From NCBI GenBank assembly GCA_015680905.1, contig CM027382.1, positions 9,955,501 through 10,019,500 of the forward strand: a stretch of DNA of 64,000 bases. The letters are read 5' to 3'. Position 1 is the first letter of the stretch. Every line of letters starts with the position of its first letter. The position numbers and the translations under genes are program-made. Under the pieces are notes generated by a model. That model was not told the origin of the DNA and made no database searches. It worked only from the letters and a program-made list of their open reading frames with translations. Of this stretch, positions 1-9,230 are shown piece after piece. Source of the DNA: Coptis chinensis. Lineage: Eukaryota > Streptophyta > Magnoliopsida > Ranunculales > Ranunculaceae.

Positions 1-255
1 CCACCCGACCTGCCTAGTCTCCCACCTAAATCTTCGTGATCAGAGAGCATATAAATCTCTTGCCTATTGTGATCAGAAGGCATATAAATTCCTTGTGTAT
101 TGTGATAGTAAACATGTGCTTTGTTTTGTTCCTGGTTGCAATTATCATACCTAGAACTCCTATGTTGGAACCAAGGAATATCCCATGAGTGCAACTCGCC
201 TTCCTTTGAAAAGGAATTCCTTTTGCAATGCCCTCTACTGGCTGTCTACCTGAGC
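1..255 (-). other. Possible exon of an unidentified gene (left edge)
   Basis: Read on the minus strand, about 80 codons run without a stop off the left edge of the window. The translation contains ELHSWDIPWFQHRSS and then a twice-repeated IYM-x-SDH motif (IYMPSDHNRQE, IYMLSDHEDL), which comes from a tandem repeat of about 33 bp in the DNA (near positions 40-110). A pyrimidine-rich stretch ending in CAG lies just upstream on the minus strand, near 255, and could be a splice acceptor. I do not recognise the protein. The open frame could be chance in a repeated sequence. Confidence 0.2.
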
Positions 256-1692
256 AGGAAGAAGTCTCTATGAAGAAGTAGACAATCTGCTTCGTGACAC
301 CATGCAGATATAAGATAGACAGAAAGCAAAGAGTGTATCACTTCCTTTTGGCCTTTGCTTTAATATATTTGTAATTGCGTAATATTAAAATGAACCCAGG
401 ATCTTAAACATTAGTAATTAGATAGGAAATGAATGAGTATGAGATTATAATTGCCATTGCATACTTAATAACCAATTATTATTCCATTGATTGGAGATAG
501 AATACCAACCCCGTACTCTACTAACACATCATTCAACAACATCTAAGCCTCATATTATTGAATGTATCGACTAAGATTTGCTCTGAATCACCACTTATCT
601 TTCCCCCTCAAAGTTATTATGTAATCAGCCATTTCTCTCTAAAAGTCGAGATGTATATGAATTTATATCAAAGGGACTGTAGGTCTTGTTAGAGCAGCCC
701 TTTACCCTATACAGATATACATCTGTTACATATTAATGTTTAAAATCATAGGCATATACACTAAAGGGATACTCTAACAGATCTAACTCGGGGCACGCAC
801 TTGCCTAACAACATAATGGAGCAGGCGGTCACAGCTCGCAAGTGCATGCTTAGCAACCAATTTACTCCAAAAGCCTGAGATACTGGTGAGATGCAAACGA
901 TAATAGATATCAAAGGGCCTGTGGTCTAACATGGGAATGGACATCTCTAACAACAGTTTAGGAGTGCGCGTGGGCGTGTGCGCTCACAACATGTTATTAC
1001 ATAAAAGTTATAGTACTATAATATAAAGGTAAGAAACACATAACATGATTATCGGCACAATCCAATACATTCAAGATGGACAAGTCTATATTGGTTACTA
1101 AATGAAGAGGTTAATTGTCAAAAGTGCTACAGTATATATATACAACTATCAACCTAAGACCAACATCATACCTCAACCCACTCAGCACAAAACTCATAAA
1201 CTGGTTGACGGTAAAGCTTCACACGACCGTCCGTGGTGCAAACAGCAAGCAAACACCTACACCAAATTTAAGTTCATATCCACAATGCACTCATACTTCT
1301 AAGATGAACATAAATCCATAACCTCTACATTTAAGTTCATACCCAGAATTAGGAGCCAGTCCTATAGGAGACCACGAGATGGATCGAACACAAGGTGATG
1401 TGTCACGAGATAAACACGTGGGCAACATACATCCATCAAGTAAATCTGCATTAGTATTCAACATACATAAACATAAAAAAAAAATGTTCGACCACGGAAA
1501 TAAATGTTATTGCAACTTAACAAGAAAATTAAAAAAAAGAACCTTGTTTAGCAACCACTCCGATTTGAAATGGCTTGATTGGAGGAAGTGTGATTAGTCC
1601 ACGTGGTCCATACAATGACGCTGGATTCTACAAAACAAAATGAATTTGAAGTACATACTCAAAAGGTGTAAATAATATATATATGGGCTTAC
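256..1692. other. No gene recognised; probably intron 1 of the TFIIIC-like gene
   Basis: AT-rich sequence with only short chance reading frames. It lies downstream (on the minus strand) of the TFIIIC-like first exon, so part or all of it is probably that gene's first intron. I looked for the expected next exon, which in this family continues with a NPALP-like stretch, and did not see it. Confidence 0.4.
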
Positions 1693-1809
1693 GAGAATAG
1701 TGATGATGTGTCCAGTTGCAACAGCTACCAAGTTCTCATCTGACCACGCAACTGAATTCGGGTATGAGGGGCGTGCGATAAGTGCTGTTGATTGGAATGG
1801 GGTTGCCAT
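1693..1809 (-). CDS. First coding exon of a TFIIIC-type WD40 protein (partial)
   Basis: The exon encodes 39 residues beginning MATPFQSTALIARPSYPN and continuing SVAWSDENLVAVATGHIITIL. The family memory is of plant WD40 proteins with a TFIIIC 90-kDa-subunit N-terminal domain, which start with the same SPSYPNAVAWSDENLIAVASGH-type block. TFIIIC subunits take part in RNA polymerase III promoter recognition (tRNA and 5S genes) in the nucleus. Exactly where homology would continue with NPALP, the minus strand has a consensus donor (CTC|GTAAGC, GT at 1691-1692), so this is an exon end. No following exon is visible in the remaining 1.7 kb, so the gene either has a long first intron and continues beyond the left edge or is an orphan exon. 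The start codon is the first ATG of the conserved block. Confidence 0.6.
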
Positions 1810-2727
1810 TTTTTTATTATTTGTTTTAAGAGGATAAAGTGGCGGGAAATTTTAATAGGGTGTTGAGAGAGATGGAGAGGTTCCGAGATCGAACTCGGTT
1901 GGCTGCTGGTTTTTGTTTCTGTTTTCTTTTCTTTTCTTTTTTCTCTTTTTGTGAGTGGAGGCCGATTATTGTTTTCGCTTAAATAAGAGATTGTCTACCA
2001 ATATATCGTGTTGAAATTTCAACTTCCAACTTCGTTCCTAGGACTAATTTAAGTTTTTTTATAATCAAGCAAGTTTCATAAGGCACCAAATTGTATTTGC
2101 CATTTTTTGTTCTAATTTAAGTCAAAATATTCGTGCAAATAAGCTCTGAATAACTGAGGTCATCTGAACATAAAATTCACGTTAAAATACATGTTAACGC
2201 ACGAGATTTTGGCTGGGAAGAATGCATAATATTGTGACGCTAATAATAATGAATGTAATCTTAGGGAAATCATTCATACATCACATTATCACATGGAAAA
2301 AGAGAGCCAAATGATTAACGCGAGTAATGGTGTGCTGGAAGAATAGCCATGGACAAATTGTTATGTTGTCGACATGCACTGCGCTCCTTAAACCATATCC
2401 TAAAAGTGCTCTTGAAACCTGGATTTCACATTTAAAACGGCGTCAAAGTGCTTCATAGTTTCCTGTTATAGTCGATCTCGTTATTAGAATTGCATTTTAT
2501 GTTACCTAAGTCACATTAAGCATTCCTTTCAACATTTATCATAGGGAATCTTCGGATTGTTCAGCGCATTGTTTGCAAACTAGGATTTACTGTCATTGTA
2601 CCCTTGCTGCGTAATGAACATATATCATCACATGAACTCTCCCTTCCATGCATGAATGTGGTGGTAGAAGAATCAAGTACCCCACTCTCCCCTCAGGCAT
2701 CCTACTTACTCCTCGCCCCTTCTCGAT
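1810..2727. other. Intergenic region between two divergent genes
   Basis: This holds the presumed 5' UTR and promoter of the minus-strand TFIIIC-like gene and the upstream region of the plus-strand LITTLE ZIPPER gene. A pyrimidine-rich tract lies near 1915-1950. AAATGATTAAC at 2309-2319 resembles the core of the HD-ZIP III site GTAATGATTAC. No coding sequence was recognised. Confidence 0.4.
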
Positions 2728-2736
2728 CTATAAATA
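2728..2736 (+). promoter_or_regulatory. TATA box of the LITTLE ZIPPER gene
   Basis: CTATAAATA is a near-perfect plant TATA box. Transcription would start about 30 bp downstream, giving a long 5' leader. A splice acceptor (TTTGGTTTCAG, AG at 3242-3243) lies 33 bp before the ATG, so the leader probably contains an intron; a candidate donor (ATG|GTGACTG) is near 2912. Confidence 0.5.
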
Positions 2737-3276
2737 CACATTCATAACTCTTCACCCCTCACCAACAACTATTCTTTGCCATTCAGCCTATTTACTACAT
2801 CAAAATTATCTCTATTCTCGAGGTTATACTCTTATGTATATCTCATATATTCAATCTAGTTTTGTTTCAGAGATTGATTTTCTTCTTCATTTACAAAATA
2901 GTTGCATTAAATGGTGACTGACATTTCTTCTTTAATCCGAAATTGAGATTTGGGAGTAATTTTCGTTCTTTTCTTTTTTCCATCTATTTCTCATTAATAT
3001 TGCGGTCTAGAGATTGTGCTAATGCAAAAATCACGGCCAAGATGTACTCATATAGTCATCTTTCATTTTAAATTATTTGTTCTTGTTCTTGTTTTTGTTT
3101 TTGTCTTTGTGATTTTATAGTTTTCTTTCATTCAGAGCACATATTTAGTTCCTTTTTGTAATTTACTTTGATCTCATATTAAATTCTCTTGAAATCTGAC
3201 AAATTATTTATAATATATTTTTTCGACTTCTATTTGGTTTCAGGGTATATCAGGAATATAATCAAGTTTTGACAGC

Positions 3277-3495
3277 ATGGAAAAGCTGAATACAGAACTT
3301 TTCTTGAAGAACTGTTACATAATGCAAGAGAATGAAAGACTAAGAAAGCAAGCCAAGCTTCTTGACCAAGAGAATCAGGCTTTGTTGTATGAGCTGATGA
3401 AAAAGAAATTGTCAAAAACAAATCCACAATCTAAGATTGAACTGAATGAAGGCTCCTCCTCCACTCAAAATCCCAAAAGCTCCTCCAAACCTTGA
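3277..3495 (+). CDS. ZPR3: LITTLE ZIPPER microprotein (ZPR3/ZPR4-like)
   Basis: A complete 72-residue protein with no DNA-binding domain. The first ~45 residues match the ZPR family: MEKLNTELFLKNCYIMQENE, then LRKQAKLLDQENQALLYEL, with leucine/asparagine heptads forming a short zipper (residues ~8-40), then a basic KKKLSK and a disordered Ser/Asn-rich tail (GSSSTQNPKSSSKP). Known role of the family: ZPRs bind the leucine zipper of HD-ZIP III transcription factors (REVOLUTA, PHABULOSA) and form non-DNA-binding dimers, limiting them in the shoot apical meristem and in leaf polarity; HD-ZIP IIIs in turn activate ZPR genes. Length fits the family (about 65-95 aa). The start is the first ATG of the conserved block, just after the leader-intron acceptor. 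The coding part is a single exon. ZPR3 versus ZPR4 cannot be separated here. Confidence 0.85.
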   Translation: MEKLNTELFLKNCYIMQENERLRKQAKLLDQENQALLYELMKKKLSKTNPQSKIELNEGSSSTQNPKSSSKP

Positions 3496-3746
3496 TCAAG
3501 TTCGTACAGTTATATGACTTCATCAATCCCAATAAGTACTCCACACTCATTGTATGTTCTTTACAAAATCGTGTATTGACATTGTCCACAATGGTGTTTT
3601 ACTTACATATATAAGTATAAAATATTAATGTATTGGAGTTCATGTTTCATTGTAGCAATGTGATGGTATATTTTCTTTTGGCCATTTTATTTCTCAGTTC
3701 TCACCTGTTAATTAATAAATCAATTATTTTTCTTTTTGGGTTTCGT

Positions 3747-5085
3747 GATTTCAAAATGAAGAATGCTAGCAGGCAACTCATTACTGAGAATCTCAATGTC
3801 AAAAGATGTGCTTTTCGTGAGTGGCGTATATCATGCATGCAAATTTATTGCTAGCGTTATAGTTTTCGGTCTTCATAAGAATTAAAATTTCTTGAGTATG
3901 AAATGGTGAATCGATATAAAACAATATTTCACGCTACTGTATATTAGGTTCGGTATTGATACGTTCAAGTTTTGATTTTTAAGTCCATGTGACAATTTTT
4001 ATATAAGTCGAACCGTGCTTACATCGCTTTGGACTGTTTTTTTCAAATTTTTAAACACTCAATTAAAGATCTAACATCTCAAAAAAATGATAAAATGATT
4101 TTTGAATTTAACCGGTATAATTGTTTGGAAAATAATATAAAACATTAGGAGGGTTGAATATAATTTCCAAACGAAGTGAATGAGGGTTTCTAAATTATTT
4201 TTTTGGGAATCAATAACAATTCTAATTTCAATAAAGTAATTGTTGTTTTTTAAATTAATTTAAAATAATCGTTTTTTTTGGGAATAAATACAAATTGGTT
4301 CTAAAATCCTAAAATAATTATTTTTCCAAAGATTTCAAAATGAGGAATGCTAGCAGGCAACTCATTAAGAGTCTCAATGTCAAAAGATGTGCTTTTCTAA
4401 TAGTTATTAGAAAGATTTTTCTAAATTAAATAAAAAGAACTTGTTCTAATATTAGCTAGATTTATTGGGGATAATTATATAATTTAAGTGATATTAGAGA
4501 GGTTTTCTAAATTTTTAAAAAATCATTTTTGTTAAAAACATTTTTGTGAAAAGAGGTATTTTAAAAAAAGCAACTTTTCAATAAAAATTGCCTACTCGAT
4601 AGTTTAGATGAGTTTTCTTAAAACTATTTTATGAAATGTATTTCGCGTTATGTTTACCGATATTTTTGGCATATTGATAAATCACTAAAATCTAAAACAT
4701 CATTAAATTTCATTTGCCTTTCACAAAGAAAAATTTTAAATGATTTCAAAATTTCAGATATTTTAGTTTTTATATTCGAAAACATGTTTTTGAAAACCGA
4801 AATTCATAAAACAATTTTTTCATTTGGAATCACGAACTATGAAAAACTATTTTTATATTGTTGCTCTAAACAAATTTATTTTTTTAAAAAATGTTTTTTC
4901 ACTCATAAACACTTTTTTGGCAATAAATAAATAGGATCCAAACACCATCTTATAGTTTTCCCAACCTTCATTTCAATTAAAATTTCCTTTTCTTGAGTAT
5001 GAAATGGTGAATCGATATAAAAACTTTTAATAAAACAACATTTCACGCTACTGTATAAAGGTTCGTATTGATACGTTCAAGTTTT
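3747..5085 (+). repeat. Split direct repeat (about 230 bp, two copies)
   Basis: A block at 3747-3975 recurs in two pieces: its first part at 4331-4396 (GATTTCAAAATGA, GCTAGCAGGCAACTCATT, then the CAAAAGATGTGCTTTTC stretch) and its last part at 4950-5085 (TTATAGTTTTC, then CTTGAGTATGAAATGGTGAA, then GATACGTTCAAGTTTT). About 550 bp of AT-rich DNA (4397-4949) separates the halves of the second copy, as if something inserted into it or replaced its middle. No transposon ends were recognised in that insert. Confidence 0.65.
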
Positions 5086-5098
5086 ATTATTAGTTGAT

Positions 5099-5110
5099 GA
5101 TATATATATA

Positions 5111-5159
<49 letters not shown>

Positions 5160-5171
5160 TATATATATATT
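5099..5171. repeat. (AT)n microsatellite
   Basis: An almost pure run of alternating T and A about 70 bp long, interrupted twice. Confidence 0.95.
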
Positions 5172-5720
5172 GTTGCTCTACAAATTTCCGTTTTTATCTA
5201 CAAAGGTACCAAAATAAATCAATTTGATGGATAAAAATTACAAACCAATAACCATCTTACTTTTCCCCATAAATTCAACAAGAATCACCTTTCATTGTAT
5301 TGGGAAAACTTTTTTTTAGCAACAATATGACTTTGTTGACTCACTGACAAAGTCACCGTTAGGAAAGCTCTAAATTGTATAGGAGTTGACGACATGCAAA
5401 AGTGATTTAAGTTAAATTTCACATCTTGGTGATAAAGAAGAATTTGGTCACACGATACATCGATACTGAAACTGAAAGTAACCAAAATAAATCAATTTGA
5501 TAGATAAATAGTATAGGGAGTAACTCTCAAGTACAAAAATGTCGAAAATGAATATTGATTGGGTATGACACTTTTTATTTTTATAACTCTCAAATACCGG
5601 ATAAATTAAATGTTCAGTATACCCTTGATATGAATAAAACGGATTGGGATGAAATTCAAGTATACTCGTGAACGAAATATTAAACGCACCAATTCGCATT
5701 TTAAACGACTAGTGTATTTA

Positions 5721-5899
5721 ACATTGAACATTGAATGTTCACATTCAACATTCGTATGAACATTCAATGTTCATCATTTTCTGGATATGAACATTCAATG
5801 TTCATACATCAATATATTGTATAAGGTACATTCACCTATTTGGATATGAACAATCATTGTTCATACACCAGCAGAAGGTATGAACACTCATTGTTCATA
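5721..5899. repeat. Cluster of palindromic repeats
   Basis: Five imperfect palindromes built on TGAACATTCAATGTTCA lie within 180 bp. The clearest start near 5755, 5786, 5845 and 5879, each reading roughly TATGAACAnTCAnTGTTCATA, and a degenerate inverted one lies near 5721-5750. Each could fold into a short hairpin or bind a dimeric protein. Spacer sequences differ, so this is not a simple tandem repeat. No gene starts within 3 kb. Confidence 0.75.
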
Positions 5900-6260
5900 G
5901 TAAAATAATATAAATGGTAAAATTGGAAAATATTTATTTTAAATTCGGACCATTTGTCTTTAAGGGTTATTTTCACGAAAGTGATATGACTGGCATTTAA
6001 AAAAAAAAAAAATGGTCGGGCCAACTTATTTTGTCCTTGAGGGTTACAAAATTTGAAATCGTGGGTTCGTGAGTTACTAATTGGTAGAATTTGGTCCTTT
6101 GTGAGTTACTCACCAAAAACCGTGTCCTATAGACTTCATTTTCTCTAAAATTGGGTGTTAGGCCCAATTTCTTGTAAATAGTAAGTTGAATCCAAGAATT
6201 GTTTGAGGAGCTCTTTATATCGATAACTCCTGGACTACTCATTAGAAACACTTTTAAACA
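5900..6260. other. No feature recognised
   Basis: AT-rich intergenic DNA with a 14-bp A run near 6000. Nothing else recognised. Confidence 0.4.
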
Positions 6261-6269
6261 ACAATTGTA

Positions 6270-6919
6270 GAGAAAAAAATCGCTCCCGAGCGTTTAGGAG
6301 CGAAAAATCTCCTAAGTACTCATCCACTAGACATTTATTATATTTTAAATATTGATTCACTATAGTTAAATTAAATCTAACCAAATATTTATTTTGTTTC
6401 TCTCTCCAAATCATTATATTAATTCTTCTATATATATATATATATTTTTTGTGTTTCCATAAAAATAAAATAAAATTAAATTATTAATTTTCAATTGTAG
6501 ATTTTTCAAGGGGTTTCATTCATTCAATTACAACACGAATTTCTCAAATTTATTTTTTATTGACTATTATCATCGGTATTTTGGATTGTAATAAAATTGC
6601 ATTTTGTAATTGTATTTACGTTTCTTTAATAATTATGATAAAATTTAGGCATTTGTTTTCATAAATGTTAGAGTGGTTTTTTATTTTTTTGTTTTACCAA
6701 CAATAATTTTTGAAAAAATTCATTGTATATATATGTGTGTGGAAAAGCAAATAAATGAAAGATTTGTAGAAAAAAAAAAATGGAATGATTTGAAGAGATA
6801 ATAAAATAAATATTTGGTTAGATTTTAATTAAATATAGTTAATCATTAGTTAAAAAGATGGTGGATGGGTGCTCAGGAAACTTTTCGCTTCTAAAACGCC
6901 GAGGAGCAAAAATTTTCTT
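6270..6919. mobile_element. Mutator-type MITE (650 bp) with 9-bp target duplication
   Basis: The two ends are long inverted repeats. Left end: GAGAAAAAAATCGCTCCCGA...; right end read inward: AAGAAAATTTTTGCTCCTCG..., and similarity continues inward through GCGTTTnAGnAGCGAAAA and a CTAACCAAATATTTATTTT stretch, well over 100 bp per arm. The nine bases ACAATTGTA flank the element at 6261-6269 and 6920-6928. A 9-bp duplication with long TIRs is the mark of Mutator-like elements. No transposase is encoded, so it is non-autonomous. The duplicated 9-mer is itself nearly palindromic, so the exact boundary could shift by a few bases. Confidence 0.75.
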
Positions 6920-6928
6920 ACAATTGTA

Positions 6929-7548
6929 CTTGCTTCTTAAGATACAATAAAACTTTCAAACATTTGTAATCATGCTTTAACTAATCAAATTTAGAACAAT
7001 TGAAATCCTATTTGCTTTATGAATTCTTAACTAATTAGCAAACCTAAATTAAAATAATAGATGAAACATATACCGAAAGGGAAACTCTGAATCGATCCTG
7101 TACTTAGTCAAAGAAATAGGAAACCTAAACCAAAAACCAAGCTCCTAATTAATTAAGAACTTATAAAACTAATTAAATGATTGAAAATATAAACAATATT
7201 ATAATAAACCAAAAATGCTTGCTGACATCAGCATTATTATTATTACGATGTCAATGTTTATAATTACTACACCCTTTCATATCACCATTTTATGCGGCAC
7301 GGAACGAGGTCGAGTTCAGGTCGGATATGGCCATACTCTACACCCGACTATTTCCACCATACTGAACCTAAATGGAATCCAAATGTTCCACCCGAACCAT
7401 ACCCAAATATGATATATATAGAAATGGACCCAAACCTGGCCCATTTGGGTTTGGGTTATACATGGCCCGATTTCTTGTCCTATCCTATGTGTATATACAT
7501 CAACATTTACAAATTGAAGCTATTGTAACAACCAAATAAAATATTTTA
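6929..7548. other. Intergenic; traces of a CCCGACC-rich repeat
   Basis: No gene. Around 7300-7480 the sequence is rich in ACCCGAACC and TTTGGGTTTGGG motifs, as in the hAT-type MITEs described below, but no ends could be found. Confidence 0.35.
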
Positions 7549-8107
7549 GGGTTTTTTAGACATACCTCCCACTTATAATTGGGAATTAGACATAACCTCA
7601 TACTCTAATTTTTTTTAGATGCCCCCGCCCCCATTTTTAACGCTTGATGCCGGTTAATAATTAGGTTTGACTCTCATTAATTGTTAGTTCAAATTTCTAT
7701 TTTTTTTTCTAATAAAATAATAATAATAATCTAAAACTCCCATGAGAACGAATATGCCCTCAATGCCCATCAAATACATGAATTAAAACTTTAAACACCC
7801 GTTGAGTTTTCATGTTTGTAAAATAGTATAATAGAAAGACTTGATTTTAAATAGCAAATTGCATACGAAATAGAAATCATTGAGGGTATATTCGGTATTT
7901 CATCATGAGAGTTTTAGATTGTTATTTATATTTTTTATTGGAATAAAATATAAAACTTGTACTAACGGACAATGAGAGTTAAATCTAGTTGACCGACATC
8001 AAGTGTTAAAGTGGGGAGAGGGGGCATGTCTAAAGAAAATTAGAATGGGGTATATCTAATTCCCAACTATAAATTGTGGGTTGGGGGGGGGTATGTCTAA
8101 AAAACCC
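7549..8107. mobile_element. Foldback/MITE-like element with ~145-bp inverted repeats
   Basis: The left end GGGTTTTTTAGACATACC and the right end GGTATGTCTAAAAAACCC (8090-8107) are inverted copies. The similarity runs inward about 145 bp per arm, covering GGGAATTAGA, ATGCCCCC, CTTGATGnCGGT and ACTCTCATT blocks. The core between the arms is about 270 bp and holds an internal inverted pair (AAAACTCnCATGA near 7735 and TCATGAGAGTTTT near 7903). The flanks are both AT-rich, and a clean target duplication could not be assigned. Confidence 0.65.
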
Positions 8108-8480
8108 AATTTTTAAATGAATAAACATTTTAAAATATTGTGTTGACTTCTAAAATATCCACCACGTACTCTGTTTTTAAATGAATATCCACCACACAAA
8201 ACTAAAATATTTTGTGAATATCCTCTATAATTGGGTTGGGGGTACATGTCTAAAGAAAATTAGGGGTCTAATTCATTATAAAAAGGGAGGAGTTATGTCT
8301 AATTCCTAATTATAAAGCGCGGAGGGGGTAGGTCTAAAAAACCCAACTTTTTAAATGAATAAGCATTTTAAAGTACTGTGTTGACTTCTAAAATATCCAC
8401 CACTCTGTTTTTTAAATGAATATCCACCACCCAAAACTAAAATATTTTGTGAAGATCCTCTATAATTGGGTTGAGGGGGT
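8102..8480 (+). repeat. Tandem duplication, two ~140-bp blocks at ~237-bp period
   Basis: Block 1 (8102-8243) and block 2 (8340-8480) match almost base for base: both begin AACCCAA-TTTTTAAATGAAT, share GTGTTGACTTCTAAAATATC, and end ATCCTCTATAATTGGGTTG. Between them is another, shortened copy of the right arm of the foldback element at 7549-8107 (ATGTCTAA...GTCTAAAAAACCC). The duplicated unit therefore consists of a MITE end plus its flank. Confidence 0.75.
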
Positions 8481-8485
8481 TCAAA

Positions 8486-8800
8486 TAGGGTAGAGATTGG
8501 GCTGGGTTCAAGTCGAATTTAACCATATCTGAATCATATTTTTTTTTTTTCATAGTTTTCAAATCCGAATTTTTTTAAATATTTCTACCAAATTCGAATC
8601 CAAACAGTATAACTAGAAATTCGTATTTAATTGAAATGAATTGGATAATTTATTATTTCCCCGAACCTGATCAGGTCATATTGTATCCGACCTGAATTCA
8701 AAAACAGATATGTTTCTTGACCCGAACCCTACCCAAATTTGATTCAGTTTGGGATCGGATCAGGGTCAACCCGACCCAATTCCCTCAATGCTATCGTGCA
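8486..8800. mobile_element. Degenerate hAT-type MITE-like repeat
   Basis: GGGTTCAA/GGGCTGGGTTC motifs on the left and GGGTCAACCCGACCCAATTCC on the right give short inverted ends around an AT-rich core, as in the better preserved elements at 19.5 and 45.7 kb. No target duplication seen. Confidence 0.3.
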
Positions 8801-9116
8801 ATGTACACACATCTCAAGCTTTTTGGTGCTAATCTCGATGCACATAAACGGTGGATGAACACGTTTGTAGCAATTTGATCCCTCGACCCGGTTTTAAACG
8901 AGGTGAATTATTTTGTAAAATCTCAAAAACATTCCATTTATGCCGACTAAATAATTCCTAAATACAGATTTAGAAATCTTCTCATTTTAGTAACTTGGAC
9001 CAAATGAAAAACTATTTTGTACTTCATTGACCCAACAAAACAAATATAGATCCTCCATAAGTCAGAATTCACACTTAATTACAGACAATTCCATTTAGCT
9101 TCTCCTCCACACCACC

Positions 9117-9170
9117 ATGGCTCAAACCCCCTTCGACAAAAACATAGCAGCTCCACCAATTCCCCAATAA
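9117..9170 (+). CDS. Upstream ORF 1 of the UPF0496 gene (17 codons)
   Basis: The frame reads MAQTPFDKNIAAPPIPQ and stops 60 bp before the main start. Its context, ACCACCATGGCT, is an excellent plant initiation context, better than that of the main ATG (ACTATGCTG). A second upstream ATG at 9181 opens a different frame of about 55 codons that overlaps the start of the main ORF. Whether the mRNA includes these ATGs is not known. If it does, they should lower translation of the main protein. Confidence 0.4.
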   Translation: MAQTPFDKNIAAPPIPQ

Positions 9171-9230
9171 AAAAAAAACCATGTTGGTTTCAAATTTGAA
9201 CACAAGTTCCAAGCTCTACCCATTTCAACT

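Noticed and set aside
1102-1321. Two overlapping ~67-codon plus-strand frames.
   Set aside because: Low-complexity, no splice signals or family resemblance; they lie in the presumed intron of the TFIIIC-like gene.
3633-3854. 73-codon plus-strand frame after the ZPR gene.
   Set aside because: Hydrophobic AT-rich chance frame that overlaps the direct repeat.
4631-4930. 99-codon plus-strand frame rich in Phe, Lys and Ile.
   Set aside because: Composition is what AT-rich DNA gives by chance; no promoter or domain.
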